Shown here in pieces: positions 1 through 8,340 of a DNA stretch of 42,632 nucleotides (positions within the stretch are counted from its first letter, which is position 1; each line of letters begins with the position of its first letter). The notes under the pieces were generated by a model, which saw nothing but the letters and a program-made list of their open reading frames with translations, ran no database searches and was not told the DNA's origin. The position numbers were made by a program, and so were the translations under genes. Source of the DNA: Bacillota bacterium (GTDB lineage Bacteria; Bacillota; Halanaerobiia; B1SED10-174); assembly GCA_007122335.1 (NCBI GenBank), contig SKTZ01000036.1:1-42632 (forward strand). The letters run 5' to 3'.

Positions 1-66
1 GAAAAGAAAGAAAAGAAAGAAGAACAAGAAAAGCAGGAAACCTCTGATAATAAACAGGAAGAATAG
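1..66 (+). CDS. C-terminal tail of a Glu/Lys-rich protein, possibly TatA (partial)
   Basis: The window opens inside a reading frame ending in TAG at 64-66. The 21 visible codons are almost all Glu, Lys and Gln, ending in DNKQEE. TatA proteins end in a charged, low-complexity Glu/Lys tail, and tatC lies two genes downstream, so the last residues of TatA are the natural reading. The transmembrane and amphipathic helices that would prove this lie outside the window. Another protein with a charged tail cannot be excluded. Confidence 0.4.
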   Translation, partial: EKKEKKEEQEKQETSDNKQEE

Positions 67-69
67 AAA

Positions 70-696
70 ATGGATTTGAAAAGGTTGAAGGATGTGACGG
101 GAGTTATTCTTGCAGGGGGAAGCAGTCGCCGGATGGGCAGGAGCAAATGGAGTTTAAAACTTGCCGGTAAGGAACTAATTTTCTGGACTGTTCAGGCCCT
201 GCAACCTGTTGTTGGGGAAATAATTATAGTAAAAAGGCCCGAGCAAAGGATAGAAGTCCCCGGGGTAAAAGCTGTTAATGACGATTTGTCCTATCCGCCG
301 TCCGCTCTCCGGGGCATTGTGGCTGGCCTGATGGAAAGCAAAACCGGCTGGTCTTTTTTTTGTGGTTGTGACATGCCTTTCATTCAGCCAGAGTTGGTAA
401 AATTTCTTTTTGATTTGACTCCGGGATATAAGGGAGTTATCCCTGTTTTAGAGGATGGTCCCCATCCTTTGCATAGTTTTTATCATAAAGACCTAATAGG
501 GCAGATCAGAGAGAACCTCGAGACAAAGTCTTTAAAGCTTTTGGAAATTGCCGGGGAGCCTGAAATAAGAAGGGTAACGCTGAAAGATTTGGATGGGTTC
601 AATCTTGATCCCACGTCTTTTTTTAATATAAATACTCCTGAAGATTTCCGGCGGGCAGAAATAATGATAGCGGCGCGGAGGGATGGAAGTGGATGA
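70..696 (+). CDS. mobA: Molybdenum cofactor guanylyltransferase MobA
   Basis: MobA transfers GMP from GTP to molybdopterin to make the guanine-dinucleotide cofactor of DMSO-reductase-type enzymes, in the cytoplasm. The 208-residue protein begins with the nucleotidyltransferase signature ILAGGSSRRMGRSK (about residues 13-26). Further in are the GIVAGL segment (about 82-87) and the metal-binding CDMPF motif (about 100-104), as in MobA/CTP-transferase folds. The length is normal. An AGGAAG ribosome site precedes the ATG. The gene sits three bases after the upstream charged-tail protein and overlaps tatC by 14 bases. The context links cofactor synthesis with Tat export, the route taken by folded molybdoenzymes. 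No molybdoenzyme is visible here. Confidence 0.85.
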   Translation: MDLKRLKDVTGVILAGGSSRRMGRSKWSLKLAGKELIFWTVQALQPVVGEIIIVKRPEQRIEVPGVKAVNDDLSYPPSALRGIVAGLMESKTGWSFFCGCDMPFIQPELVKFLFDLTPGYKGVIPVLEDGPHPLHSFYHKDLIGQIRENLETKSLKLLEIAGEPEIRRVTLKDLDGFNLDPTSFFNINTPEDFRRAEIMIAARRDGSG

Positions 697-1408
697 AATA
701 GCAAAGATGTCCCTGATTGAACACCTGGAAGAACTCCGCTACCGTTTATTTGTTATTGTAGGTTTTGTTTTCGGGTTCAGCCTGATTTGTTTTGTTTTTG
801 TTGACTTTCTTCGAGGGATTATACTTTTGCCGGCTCATGACCTTTCCCTGGTTTATCTTTCTCCTCCCGAAGCTTTTCTGGCTAACCTTCGTCTTTCTTT
901 TACAGCCGGATTATTTTTTTCTCTGCCGATAATTTTATATCAGATCCTGGCGTTTATGCTTCCGGGGTTTTACAAAGAGGAGAGAAAGGTTCTTATCCCA
1001 TCGTTTTTAGCTATAGGGTTTCTTTTTTACCTGGGGCTAGTTTTTAGCTATTTTGTTGTTTTTCCCCTGGCAATAAATTTTTTCCTGGGTTTTGCCGGAG
1101 AAAAACTGGTTCCGATGTTTACATTCCAGAATTACCTGGGCTTTTTCTCCCGTTTTCATTTTGCTTTCAGCATTGTTTTCCAGTTGCCACTGGTTTTATT
1201 AATCCTGGGTATTCTGGGTGTCGTTTCTTACGTTTCCCTGGCAAGAATTAGAAAATATGCGGTATTAATAATTATTATTGTCTCTGCTGTGCTTACTCCT
1301 CCCGACTTTTTTTCTCAATTGCTGATGGTAGGTCCCCTTTATTTGCTTTTTGAATTCGGTTTGATTTTAATTCGAATAATTGAAAAAAGAAGGAAACAGA
1401 TTCAATAA
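683..1408 (+). CDS. tatC: Twin-arginine translocase subunit TatC
   Basis: TatC is the membrane receptor that binds twin-arginine signal peptides and recruits TatA to export folded proteins. The 241-residue protein opens with the diagnostic cytoplasmic motif SLIEHLEELRYRLF (about residues 10-23). It is followed by about six hydrophobic helices, with FVVFPLAINFFLGF and the Pro-rich ILTPPDFFSQ loop in their usual places. The size is typical. Its ATG lies inside the end of mobA (14-base overlap), so the two are probably translated together. A probable TatA tail precedes mobA, making a tatA-mobA-tatC order. Confidence 0.95.
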   Translation: MEVDEIAKMSLIEHLEELRYRLFVIVGFVFGFSLICFVFVDFLRGIILLPAHDLSLVYLSPPEAFLANLRLSFTAGLFFSLPIILYQILAFMLPGFYKEERKVLIPSFLAIGFLFYLGLVFSYFVVFPLAINFFLGFAGEKLVPMFTFQNYLGFFSRFHFAFSIVFQLPLVLLILGILGVVSYVSLARIRKYAVLIIIIVSAVLTPPDFFSQLLMVGPLYLLFEFGLILIRIIEKRRKQIQ

Positions 1409-1435
1409 TTTCCGTAAGGGAGCGGAGGCAGAAAA

Positions 1436-2341
1436 ATGAAAAGGCTAATCCTTTGTGTTTTTATAATTTTTTTTCTTACCTTTCCCCTCCAGGCTGAAAT
1501 TGGCGATTGGTTTGTGGAAGGAGAACTCGAGCTTTATTTCGAATACTGGCCGGCTGCTTCTGATGTCCAGGGCAGCCTTCTTTTAATCCACGGACTGGGA
1601 GGTTCAACTTTTAGCTGGCGAAAAATCTCTCCTGCGCTTGCGGAGGCAGGCTTTAATGTTTATGCAGTGGATCTGCCTGCTTTTGGGCGGAGTCCGGGCA
1701 AGGAAGAACTGGATTTATCCCGGGCGGGCTACGCCGAGAAAATGTGGAGTTTCTGGAAGGAGCAGAAGCCGGCAAAACCCTGGTATTTTTTTGGCCATTC
1801 CATGGGCGGGGGAGTTGCCCTGCAGATGTTAGCACAAAAGGAGGATGAAGAAATTGCTGGCCTGGTTCTTGTAGCTCCAGCTATCGGGCATAGGGAAGCG
1901 AGTTTTTGGAGCAATATTTTTCGGCTTCGGCCAATAAGGCGACTTGGTGGCTGGATAATGGAAAGTTTTTTCCTGAACGAGGACCGGGTTGAAGAAACTC
2001 TTTTTTCTGCATATGGCCGGGCCCCAACCCCGGAAGAATTCGCTGCATATTATAAACCCCTGGCCAGGCCGGGGGCTTTGGAATTTATTTTTAAAATGAC
2101 CGCGGATAACCTGAAAAGACCGGCCAAATTACCCGAGCAAATTGAAGAAAAAGTTCTTTTAATCTGGGGGGAAGAGGATACCTGGGTTCCGCCTCCTGCC
2201 CAGGAAGAATTTAAACTTTTTTCGAGCTATGAACTGCAAATAATTCCCGGCGGGGGACACCTGATAATGGAAACCCACTGGGAGGAAGTAATAGCACATA
2301 TTTCATCTTACCTGGGAGGCTTTAAAAATGATCCCCATTAG
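1436..2341 (+). CDS. Exported alpha/beta-fold hydrolase
   Basis: This is a 301-residue alpha/beta hydrolase of the lipase/esterase type; the substrate cannot be told. The first 20 residues form a signal peptide ending in PLQA, so the enzyme probably acts outside the cytoplasm. The oxyanion segment LIHGLGG is at about 50-56. The nucleophile elbow GHSMGGG puts the serine at 122. The acid Asp lies in WGEEDTWVP (about 248) and the catalytic His in GGGHLIMETH (about 275), so the triad is complete. A GGGAGCGGAGG-like ribosome site lies ahead of the ATG. The stop overlaps the rhomboid gene start by 14 bases. A thioesterase or haloperoxidase-like role is possible. Confidence 0.8.
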   Translation: MKRLILCVFIIFFLTFPLQAEIGDWFVEGELELYFEYWPAASDVQGSLLLIHGLGGSTFSWRKISPALAEAGFNVYAVDLPAFGRSPGKEELDLSRAGYAEKMWSFWKEQKPAKPWYFFGHSMGGGVALQMLAQKEDEEIAGLVLVAPAIGHREASFWSNIFRLRPIRRLGGWIMESFFLNEDRVEETLFSAYGRAPTPEEFAAYYKPLARPGALEFIFKMTADNLKRPAKLPEQIEEKVLLIWGEEDTWVPPPAQEEFKLFSSYELQIIPGGGHLIMETHWEEVIAHISSYLGGFKNDPH

Positions 2342-2990
2342 AGATGACGTTCCCCGCAGACGAGTACCGGTTGTTACCTGGTTTTTGATTATTATTAACG
2401 TGGGGATTTTTATCTGGCAAACTCAGTTTTCCCAGATGGAACTGATGAGGTTTTTTTATACGTACGGGATTGTTCCCAGAATATTTCTAACCTCAATTCC
2501 ACCAGAATTTACGGTCCTAATTAGTTCCATGTTTTTGCACGGTAATATTGGGCACCTTGTAGGCAACATGTGGATTTTGGGGCTTTTTGGAGACAATGTG
2601 GAGGACCTCCTTGGCCGTTTTTCTTTTCTGCTTTTTTACCTTGCTGCAGGAATTTTTTCAGGTCTTTTTCACATTATCTTTAACCCAGTTTCAATGGTTC
2701 CGACAGTTGGAGCATCAGGAGCAATTGCGGGAGTAATGGGGGCTTACCTTTTCTTATTTCCTCTGGCCCGGGTTACTGCTGTAATTCCAATAATCTTTAT
2801 CCCTTATTTTTTCCGAGTTCCTTCTTTTTTGTATATCGGAGCCTGGTTTTTAATTCAGTTATATTACGGGACCCTGGCCCTGGGTATGGGAGCTGTTTAC
2901 GGGGGGATTGCCTGGTGGGCCCATATAGGGGGGTTTGTTTTTGGGATGATTTTTTACCGGTTTTTTCGAAGTAATCCTAAGCGTATTTAG
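2328..2990 (+). CDS. Rhomboid-family intramembrane serine protease
   Basis: Rhomboids cut transmembrane helices inside the lipid bilayer. The 220-residue protein has about six hydrophobic segments. It shows the HGNIGHLVGNMW stretch (71-82), the catalytic serine in GASGA (Ser130) and the partner histidine in AHIGGFVFG (His199), so it should be active. The N-terminal MIPIRDD resembles the MIPLRD opening of a Clostridia/Thermotoga subgroup. Its ATG lies 14 bases inside the upstream hydrolase, implying a two-gene unit. It converges with and overlaps the ywlG-like gene at the 3' end. Its substrate is unknown. Confidence 0.9.
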   Translation: MIPIRDDVPRRRVPVVTWFLIIINVGIFIWQTQFSQMELMRFFYTYGIVPRIFLTSIPPEFTVLISSMFLHGNIGHLVGNMWILGLFGDNVEDLLGRFSFLLFYLAAGIFSGLFHIIFNPVSMVPTVGASGAIAGVMGAYLFLFPLARVTAVIPIIFIPYFFRVPSFLYIGAWFLIQLYYGTLALGMGAVYGGIAWWAHIGGFVFGMIFYRFFRSNPKRI

Positions 2991-3522
2991 CCCTTTCCCC
3001 ACCAATCAGTTTGGGGCGGGTTCTGGCCATTGTAAGGTGTGCTGACCCTATGGAAAGGTGGGGAGGCCGGACGGGGACAACTACCGGTTTCAGGTGCATG
3101 CCAATAAAGGTATCGCCAATATCCAGGCCGGCATGGCCCTGGATTTTTTCCACCAGAACGGGGTTTTTCAACCTGGTCATTGCTGTTGTTGCTGTTGCTC
3201 CCCCTGCTTGCAAATGAGGAATAGCGTTGACAACCTCCAGGTTATATTTGCTGGCGCAGTCCTCTTCTACCACCAGTGCCCGGTTCAGGTGTTCGCAACA
3301 CTGAACGGCAATGAATAATCCGTTTTTTTGAGTTTCTTCATAAACTATTTGAAAAATGTGTTCCGCAACTTCCAGGTTGGAGGCGGAACCTATTTTTTCA
3401 CCAAGGACTTCACTGCTGCTGCACCCCAGGACGAAGATGTCGCCTTTTTTCAAACTGGCAGCCGGGAGGAGAGTCTCCACAGCTTCCTTGATTTTTTCCT
3501 GTAAATTTTTGTAGTCAACCAT
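2977..3522 (-). CDS. ywlG: DUF436/YwlG family protein (TIGR01440)
   Basis: This belongs to the UPF0340/DUF436 family (YwlG in Bacillus), whose biochemical role is not established. Family marks are FVLGCSSSEVLG near residue 29, the central QCCEHLNRALV and the C-terminal GGERAKYA. At 181 residues the length is normal. The frame stays open upstream, but that extension runs into the divergent DJ-1 gene and has no family similarity. The ATG at 3522 is preceded by a strong GAAAGGAGG site, so I chose that start. Its 3' end overlaps the rhomboid gene by 14 bases, tail to tail. Confidence 0.85.
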   Translation of the reverse strand: MVDYKNLQEKIKEAVETLLPAASLKKGDIFVLGCSSSEVLGEKIGSASNLEVAEHIFQIVYEETQKNGLFIAVQCCEHLNRALVVEEDCASKYNLEVVNAIPHLQAGGATATTAMTRLKNPVLVEKIQGHAGLDIGDTFIGMHLKPVVVPVRPPHLSIGSAHLTMARTRPKLIGGERAKYA

Positions 3523-3649
3523 TTTATCAGCCTCCTTTCTATTATCAGGATACAACATCTTTCTTGTTATTTCCACTTTTTTTGCTGGAATGAAGGAATC
3601 CCATTTTTTTGTGCGAATAAAGCAATAAAAGTTTTCAAGGAGGGTTAAA

Positions 3650-4165
3650 ATGAGTTTGCGGGGAAAACACGTTTTGGTTCTTGCTGAGGCGGAATTTGAA
3701 GATATTGAACTCTGGTATCCATTGCTCCGGCTTAAAGAAGAAGGTGCCCGGGTTTCGGTCGTGGGAAATAAAGAAGAGTACATGGGGAAAAAGGGTATGC
3801 CGGTAAAAGTAGATGCCAAACCAGAGGATCTTAATATTTCCAAGGTTGATGGAGTAATTGTTCCTGGAGGCTGGGCTCCCGACCGCCTCAGGAGGCAGGA
3901 GAATATTTTGAAGCTTGTTAAGGATTTATATAATGACAAAAAACTGGTAGCAACAATCTGTCACGGGGGCTGGGTTTTGATTTCTGCGGATATAGTTTCC
4001 GGGCATCAAATGACCTCTTTTGCAGCAATTAAGGATGACCTGAAAAATGGTGGAGCAGATTTCGTTGACGAAGAGGTGGTTGTTGACTATAACATAATTT
4101 CCTCCAGGACACCCGCTGATCTTCCGGCTTTCATGCGGGAGATAATAAAATTTTTGGAAAAATAA
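3650..4165 (+). CDS. DJ-1/PfpI family protein (protease or glyoxalase/deglycase type)
   Basis: This is a 171-residue DJ-1/PfpI-fold protein. The nucleophile elbow ATICHGGW places Cys104 next to His105, and the acidic partner is in the N-terminal AEFED motif, the arrangement of the PfpI/YhbO subgroup. Members act on reactive carbonyls or as stress proteases, and the exact activity cannot be read from sequence. VPGGWAPDRLR (about 71-81) is also typical of the group. An AAGGAGG site lies 7 bases before the ATG. The gene is monocistronic, divergent from ywlG, and ends in a strong terminator. Confidence 0.88.
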   Translation: MSLRGKHVLVLAEAEFEDIELWYPLLRLKEEGARVSVVGNKEEYMGKKGMPVKVDAKPEDLNISKVDGVIVPGGWAPDRLRRQENILKLVKDLYNDKKLVATICHGGWVLISADIVSGHQMTSFAAIKDDLKNGGADFVDEEVVVDYNIISSRTPADLPAFMREIIKFLEK

Positions 4166-4167
4166 TG

Positions 4168-4195
4168 GAGGGGCAAAAGCCCCTCTTTTTTATTT
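4168..4195. terminator. Rho-independent terminator after the DJ-1 gene, possibly bidirectional
   Basis: A perfect 7-bp stem GAGGGGC/GCCCCTC with an AAAA loop is followed by TTTTTTATTT on the plus strand. In the other direction it directly follows the stop of the small minus-strand ORF, so it could serve both. Confidence 0.85.
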
Positions 4196-4387
4196 CCAAC
4201 CACTTTTTCGAGTCGATATCATGCAGCTCCAGATTGTTCCACCTGCAAAGAAGAGAAGTCCAATAATGAGGGAAACGACTACAGAGGTTTCCCAAGCTAT
4301 CTGCAGAACCAATTGCTGCAAAGACAAATGTCGTTCTTCATGACCATCTTTCGCGCAGATTGGCCAAATAAACTTTACGATTGGCAA
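4190..4387 (-). CDS. Small hypothetical membrane protein (doubtful)
   Basis: This is a 65-residue frame starting with TTG. Its only notable content is one hydrophobic helix (about residues 36-56, SVVVSLIIGLLFFAGG) after an amphipathic stretch, and a basic C-terminus. For the gene: its stop abuts a terminator that also works in its direction, and it would fill a gap of about 375 bases between two confident genes. Against it: there is no convincing ribosome site, and the start is TTG. I recognise no family. The rest of the gap (4388-4512) shows only A/T-rich sequence and an inverted repeat near 4369-4393. Confidence 0.3.
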   Translation of the reverse strand: MPIVKFIWPICAKDGHEERHLSLQQLVLQIAWETSVVVSLIIGLLFFAGGTIWSCMISTRKSGWK

Positions 4388-4393
4388 AGTTTA
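4369..4393. repeat. Short inverted repeat upstream of the small minus ORF
   Basis: TAAACTTT and AAAGTTTA form an 8-bp perfect inverted repeat with a 9-base spacer, overlapping the first codons of the doubtful 65-residue ORF. It could be an operator or a chance A/T-rich match. Confidence 0.3.
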
Positions 4394-4512
4394 ATTTCGA
4401 GGCAGGAAAAAATCCTTTTATTTTGATCAAGTTTTTTGGAAAAATCAAAATAGAGATTTTTGAGGATGCAAAGGTTTTTTCGGGGTTAAAAAAGATGTTA
4501 AGGGTTTTTTTG

Positions 4513-4540
4513 AAAAAAAAACTCCGGAAAAATCCGGAGT
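4513..4540 (-). terminator. Rho-independent terminator of the rubrerythrin-like gene
   Basis: Reading the minus strand, the TAA stop is followed at once by ACTCCGGA, a four-base loop, TCCGGAGT and a run of eight T. This is a textbook terminator. Confidence 0.92.
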
Positions 4541-5056
4541 TTAAACCATCCAGTTCCATACTTCACTTTCAGTTTCTGAGTACCAGTGCTCGCGATTGGT
4601 AAGGTAAAAATAGACATTTTGTAGAGCATCAAAATGCCTTTTCTCCTCTTCCTTCATTTTCTGGAAAAAGGTTTTGGCTTTTTCATCTTCAGCTTCTTTT
4701 AAAAACTTGTCGTACATTTCGTACCCTTTATTCTCTATTTCCATTGCCATTTCATAGCCGTCAAGGTTGCTCATTTTTTTCTCCTGCAATTGTTCAGGGT
4801 CAAATGCGCTGAAAAATTGTTTCATCTGGTCTTCAATTGTAGTTTTCATGAGAGGGTCTTTTCCCAGCTCTTCCCCGCGATCCAGTTTTCGACGGATATC
4901 ATCAATTATCAGGATATGTTCAACTTCTTCTTTGGCCAGGGTGTAAAAAAGGCGGCGCCCCAGTCGATTTTCGGTTTGAGAAGCAAGCTCCATGTAAAAA
5001 GAAACGCCTTTTCTTTCAAAATTAACTGCTCCCTTTACGGCTTCTTCAATATTCAC
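4541..5056 (-). CDS. Rubrerythrin-like ferritin-fold diiron protein
   Basis: This is a 171-residue four-helix ferritin-like protein. Two internally similar halves carry the diiron ligands: FERKGVSFYMEL with KEEVEHILII in the first half, and EIENKGYEMYDKF with KEEEKRHFDAL in the second. There is no rubredoxin domain, so it is an erythrin/YciF-type relative rather than full rubrerythrin. The family is usually tied to peroxide reduction or iron handling in anaerobes. An upstream TTG is possible, but the AAAGGGGG site lies only 2 bases from it and 8 bases from the GTG at 5056, so GTG is the better start. Transcribed alone, with a strong terminator. Confidence 0.8.
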   Translation of the reverse strand: MNIEEAVKGAVNFERKGVSFYMELASQTENRLGRRLFYTLAKEEVEHILIIDDIRRKLDRGEELGKDPLMKTTIEDQMKQFFSAFDPEQLQEKKMSNLDGYEMAMEIENKGYEMYDKFLKEAEDEKAKTFFQKMKEEEKRHFDALQNVYFYLTNREHWYSETESEVWNWMV

Positions 5057-5135
5057 AGTCAAATCCCCCTTTGATTATTATGTTTATAGGTACTAATTCT
5101 TCTTGTTTATTCTAATCCCTTTAATCCGGGTTGAA

Positions 5136-6722
5136 TTATTCCCTAAATATGCCCAGACCATTGGGTGAAAGGTTGAGCTGTTTTTTTTGCCTTTCGATAC
5201 CAGCTTTTTTCTCGGGAAAAACCAGTTTTAACCCTGATAATTCAGAGGGGAGGACCGCAGTTTGTTTTCTGGAGGAAAAGTTGAGAATAATTAGGAGTTT
5301 TTCTAACTCATACTGGCGCCTAAAAGCCAATACCTGGGGATTATTTATATCCAGGAACTGAATTTCCCCTTTTTGCAGAGCCATGGAATTATTGCGAAAA
5401 GTAATTAAAGTGCGATAAAAATGGAAAAGAGAATTAGGATCCTTTTTTTGAGCTGCAAGATTAACCTCTTTATAGTTCTGGTTAACGGGGAGCCAGGGGT
5501 TAGCAGAACTGAAACCCGAGTTCCGGTAACCATTCCACTGCATTGGAGTTCGGCAACCATCTCGCCCGTGATGAAAAGGCCAGTACCTCTTGCCAACGGG
5601 ATCGAGAATCCTGAAGCGGGGGATTTTCCCCTGAGACATTCCAATTTCCTCCCCGTAGTAGAGGAAAGGGGTGCCTCGCAGGGTTAAAAGCAAAGTAGCT
5701 GCAACTCTCGCTCGTGCTTCGCAATTTCCGAAACGGGTGAAATGCCGGGGGACGTCGTGATTGGAAAGGGTGTAAACGGGCCAGTTTTCAGGGCCGAGGA
5801 GTCCTTCCCATTCTTCGATAGCTTTTTTGAAGGCTGCTGCTTTCCAGGGTTGTTCCAGGAAATTGAAATTAAAATTTATATGAAGTCCATCATTTTCAGG
5901 CCCATAATAAGAAGCTGCAATCTTCGCATTCCTCTCAGCAACCTCTCCCAGGGCAATTTTTTCCGGATAATCCTCTAAAAGGTTGCGGATCTCTTTCATT
6001 ATTTCAATATTTTCGGGACGGTTTTTATCAAAAATGTGTTTTTGCATTTCATATGGGCGGCGGCCGGGGCAATAGGGATTTGACCTTAACTTTTCATCTT
6101 TAAGATAAAAATCAACCACGTCCAATCTAAAGCCATCCACGCCTTTTTCCAGCCAGGAACGGAGGATTTTAAAAATCTGCTTTTTTACTTCCGGATTACG
6201 CCAGTTTAAATCGGGCTGTTCAGGAAGGAAGGAGTGGAGGTAAAATTGTTTTCTTTGCTCTGACCAGCTCCAGGCCGGACCACCAAAAACAGATTTCCAG
6301 TTATTGGGTCGTCTTTTCAGGAGCCGTGGTTCTGCCCATATGTACCAGTCTGCTTTGGGGTTGTCCCGGGAAGAAGATGATTCAATAAACCAGGGGTGGA
6401 GGTGGGAGGAATGATTTAAAGCAAGGTCAAGGAGAATGCGGATTTTTTTCTCGCGGGCTTTTAAAAGCAACTCGTCGAAGACCTCCATGGAGCCAAAAAG
6501 AGGTTCAATATTATAATAATCGGAAGTATCATAGCCAAAATCGTACATGGGGGAAGGAAAGATGGGGCAGAGCCATATCCCTGCTACTCCCAATTCTTTT
6601 AGGTAATCCATTTTTTTAATAATTCCTTTCAGGTCACCAACGCCATTGTGCGTGGTGTCGAGAAAAGAACGGGGATAAATCTGATAGATAACTCCTTTTT
6701 GCCACCAGGGTTGATGTTCCAT
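5136..6722 (-). CDS. GH13 alpha-glucosidase (oligo-1,6-glucosidase type)
   Basis: A 528-residue cytoplasmic alpha-glucosidase of glycoside hydrolase family 13, the group that releases glucose from short malto- or isomalto-oligosaccharides or sucrose/trehalose-type substrates. The four family regions are present: LDLALNHSS (about 98-106), GFRLDVVDF (nucleophile Asp201), IALGEVAE (acid/base Glu260) and LSNHDVPR (Asp323). GRDGCRTPMQW is the usual alpha-glucosidase motif before the C-terminal beta domain. The ATG at 6722 has GGAGG eight bases upstream. The frame extends 37 codons further, but that part is unrelated hydrophobic sequence and nearly reaches the divergent gene. No sugar transporter or regulator is adjacent. 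Confidence 0.9.
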   Translation of the reverse strand: MEHQPWWQKGVIYQIYPRSFLDTTHNGVGDLKGIIKKMDYLKELGVAGIWLCPIFPSPMYDFGYDTSDYYNIEPLFGSMEVFDELLLKAREKKIRILLDLALNHSSHLHPWFIESSSSRDNPKADWYIWAEPRLLKRRPNNWKSVFGGPAWSWSEQRKQFYLHSFLPEQPDLNWRNPEVKKQIFKILRSWLEKGVDGFRLDVVDFYLKDEKLRSNPYCPGRRPYEMQKHIFDKNRPENIEIMKEIRNLLEDYPEKIALGEVAERNAKIAASYYGPENDGLHINFNFNFLEQPWKAAAFKKAIEEWEGLLGPENWPVYTLSNHDVPRHFTRFGNCEARARVAATLLLTLRGTPFLYYGEEIGMSQGKIPRFRILDPVGKRYWPFHHGRDGCRTPMQWNGYRNSGFSSANPWLPVNQNYKEVNLAAQKKDPNSLFHFYRTLITFRNNSMALQKGEIQFLDINNPQVLAFRRQYELEKLLIILNFSSRKQTAVLPSELSGLKLVFPEKKAGIERQKKQLNLSPNGLGIFRE

Positions 6723-6836
6723 TTGCTGGCCTCCGTTTGCCAAAGAAGTAAATATGCAGGGTAAAAGAATCCAACCCCGAATATAGTAAAAAAGCCCTAC
6801 GGAAAAATAAAAGAGATAAGAAAGGATGAGCAAACA

Positions 6837-7733
6837 ATGGTGGAAATTAAAGCAAACACTTCGATTTATTCATTTTCTCCGGATAATAAACCTGCGGCAA
6901 CTGTGCAACCGGGTTCAGTTGCAGTTTTTGAGACCCGGGATTGTTTTAGCAACCAGATTGAAACCGAAGATCAGCTATTTGAAAGTGCTGACTGGTCTAC
7001 AATAAACCCTGCGACCGGCCCTCTGGCAGTTGAAGGGGCGGAAAAAGGTGATGTTCTGGTAGTGGATATTTTGGATATTGAAACTGCTGAATTTGGGGTA
7101 ATGACCGCAGTTGCTGATATGGGCGCTATCCCCCACCTTCTCGATGGCTCCGAAACCAGGATTATCCCTATAAAAGACGGCTGGGCTGAATTCAACAATG
7201 AATTAAAATTCCCGATCAAGCCGATGGTAGGAGTGATTGGAGTCGCCCCGGCTGAGGAAACAATACCCTGTGGAACTCCTGGAATTCACGGCGGGAACAT
7301 GGACACCAAAGAGATCAGAAAAGGGACAAGGCTTTACCTTCCGGTCTGGCAGGAAGGAGGGCTTCTTTCCATGGGAGATTTACATGCCCTGCAGGCAGAT
7401 GGGGAGGTGCTTTTCTGTGGGATTGAAGTAGCGGGAAGAGTTACAGTCAAGGTAGACGTTGTAAAGGGGAAAGAATTGGCCACTCCCATTCTGGAAACAG
7501 AAAGCCATTTTTACGTTATTGGGTCTGCAGAAAATCTGGAGGAAGCGGCAAAAGTTACCATGGACTGGACCCATTCCTTCCTTAAAGAAAGAACAAATCT
7601 GACCAACAATGAGGTGGGAATGTTAATGAGCCTGCTTTGTGACCTGCAGATTAGCCAGATTGTGGATCCTCTTATTACCTGCCGCATGGCCATTCCTAAA
7701 GCCTCTTTTTCTGCTTATAAAATTTCTTTTTAA
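6837..7733 (+). CDS. Acetamidase/formamidase family protein
   Basis: A 298-residue member of the FmdA/AmdA family, which hydrolyses formamide, acetamide or related small amides to ammonia and the acid. Family landmarks are the N-terminal VQPGSVAVFETRD, the NPATGPLAVEGAEKGDVLVV block (about 59-78), GIHGGNMDTKEI with its metal-ligand region (about 149-160) and SMGDLHALQADGEVLFCGIEV (about 178-198). The length fits the short form of the family. The ATG follows an AAAGGA site about 10 bases upstream. It is divergent from the alpha-glucosidase, and its last 38 bases overlap the convergent HPP gene. The true substrate is unknown. Confidence 0.87.
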   Translation: MVEIKANTSIYSFSPDNKPAATVQPGSVAVFETRDCFSNQIETEDQLFESADWSTINPATGPLAVEGAEKGDVLVVDILDIETAEFGVMTAVADMGAIPHLLDGSETRIIPIKDGWAEFNNELKFPIKPMVGVIGVAPAEETIPCGTPGIHGGNMDTKEIRKGTRLYLPVWQEGGLLSMGDLHALQADGEVLFCGIEVAGRVTVKVDVVKGKELATPILETESHFYVIGSAENLEEAAKVTMDWTHSFLKERTNLTNNEVGMLMSLLCDLQISQIVDPLITCRMAIPKASFSAYKISF

Positions 7734-8229
7734 AGCCGGGGAATTCTGTAAGGTCAATCAACCAGTGTCTCAGTAAATATCGCATAATAGATAGATATAT
7801 TATGGCTCCCCATATTACCAAAAGGGTTTCTAATCTCCAGGGATTAAAAATTAAACCAACTGCAAGCCCTGCTGCAGGTGGATGCTCGGCATTGGTTGCC
7901 GCCATGAAAAAAAGTGTTACCCCTGCTGCAAGTGCCCCAATTAAAATTGCGGAGAAAGAAAAAGCTCCAGGGAGCAGGACCAGGTAATGAGCAAGGATTC
8001 CAATTACTGTCCCCCAGAAATACCCTCCCAGAATTCTGCGGGGCTGAGAAGAATAAGAATGAGGCAGGGAAAATACCACAAATATTGTAGCGCCAAGAGT
8101 GCTGAGAATAGCTGAGTGTTGATTGAGGTCAAGAATTAGAAAGAGAACAAAGACAGAACCCGTTGCCAGCAGGCATTGAATTAGATATTGCTTCAGGTTT
8201 TTTTGTAGTTTAGGGTCCCAGAATATCAC
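7696..8229 (-). CDS. HPP family membrane protein
   Basis: A 177-residue integral membrane protein of the HPP family, identified by the signature NAEHPPAAGLAVGL (about 112-125) and about four to five hydrophobic helices, with GATIFVVFSLPHS in the expected place. Some HPP proteins in cyanobacteria and plastids transport nitrite; for Firmicute members the role is not established. The start is GTG at 8229 with AAGGAG eight bases upstream. The gene is divergent from pstS and overlaps the amidase tail to tail by 38 bases. Confidence 0.82.
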   Translation of the reverse strand: MIFWDPKLQKNLKQYLIQCLLATGSVFVLFLILDLNQHSAILSTLGATIFVVFSLPHSYSSQPRRILGGYFWGTVIGILAHYLVLLPGAFSFSAILIGALAAGVTLFFMAATNAEHPPAAGLAVGLIFNPWRLETLLVIWGAIIYLSIMRYLLRHWLIDLTEFPGFKKKFYKQKKRL

Positions 8230-8340
8230 TTTAAAAACTCCTTCAGGGTCTACTGTCCTTCGGTAGATCCTTTTATTGTTTGTACCGGTAAATTATTTTT
8301 ATTATTTCCGTATATCCGTTTTTTCTCCTTTATTTTTTCT

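Noticed and set aside
1-40. GAAAAGAAAG purine repeat at the window start
   Set aside because: Explained as Glu/Lys codons of a protein tail, not a regulatory repeat.
3181-3203. GCTGTTGTTGCTGTTGCTCC-like microsatellite
   Set aside because: It encodes the Gly/Ala/Thr-rich GGATATTAM stretch of the ywlG protein on the minus strand; not a separate repeat element.
3523-3939. Upstream extension of the ywlG frame to a 320-residue ORF
   Set aside because: It overlaps the strong DJ-1 gene on the other strand, has no family similarity, and the GAAAGGAGG ribosome site fixes the start at 3522.
4338-4602. Overlapping 73-residue ORFs on both strands between the small membrane ORF and the rubrerythrin-like gene
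   Set aside because: They run through a clear terminator (4513-4540), have no ribosome sites and look like A/T-rich noise.
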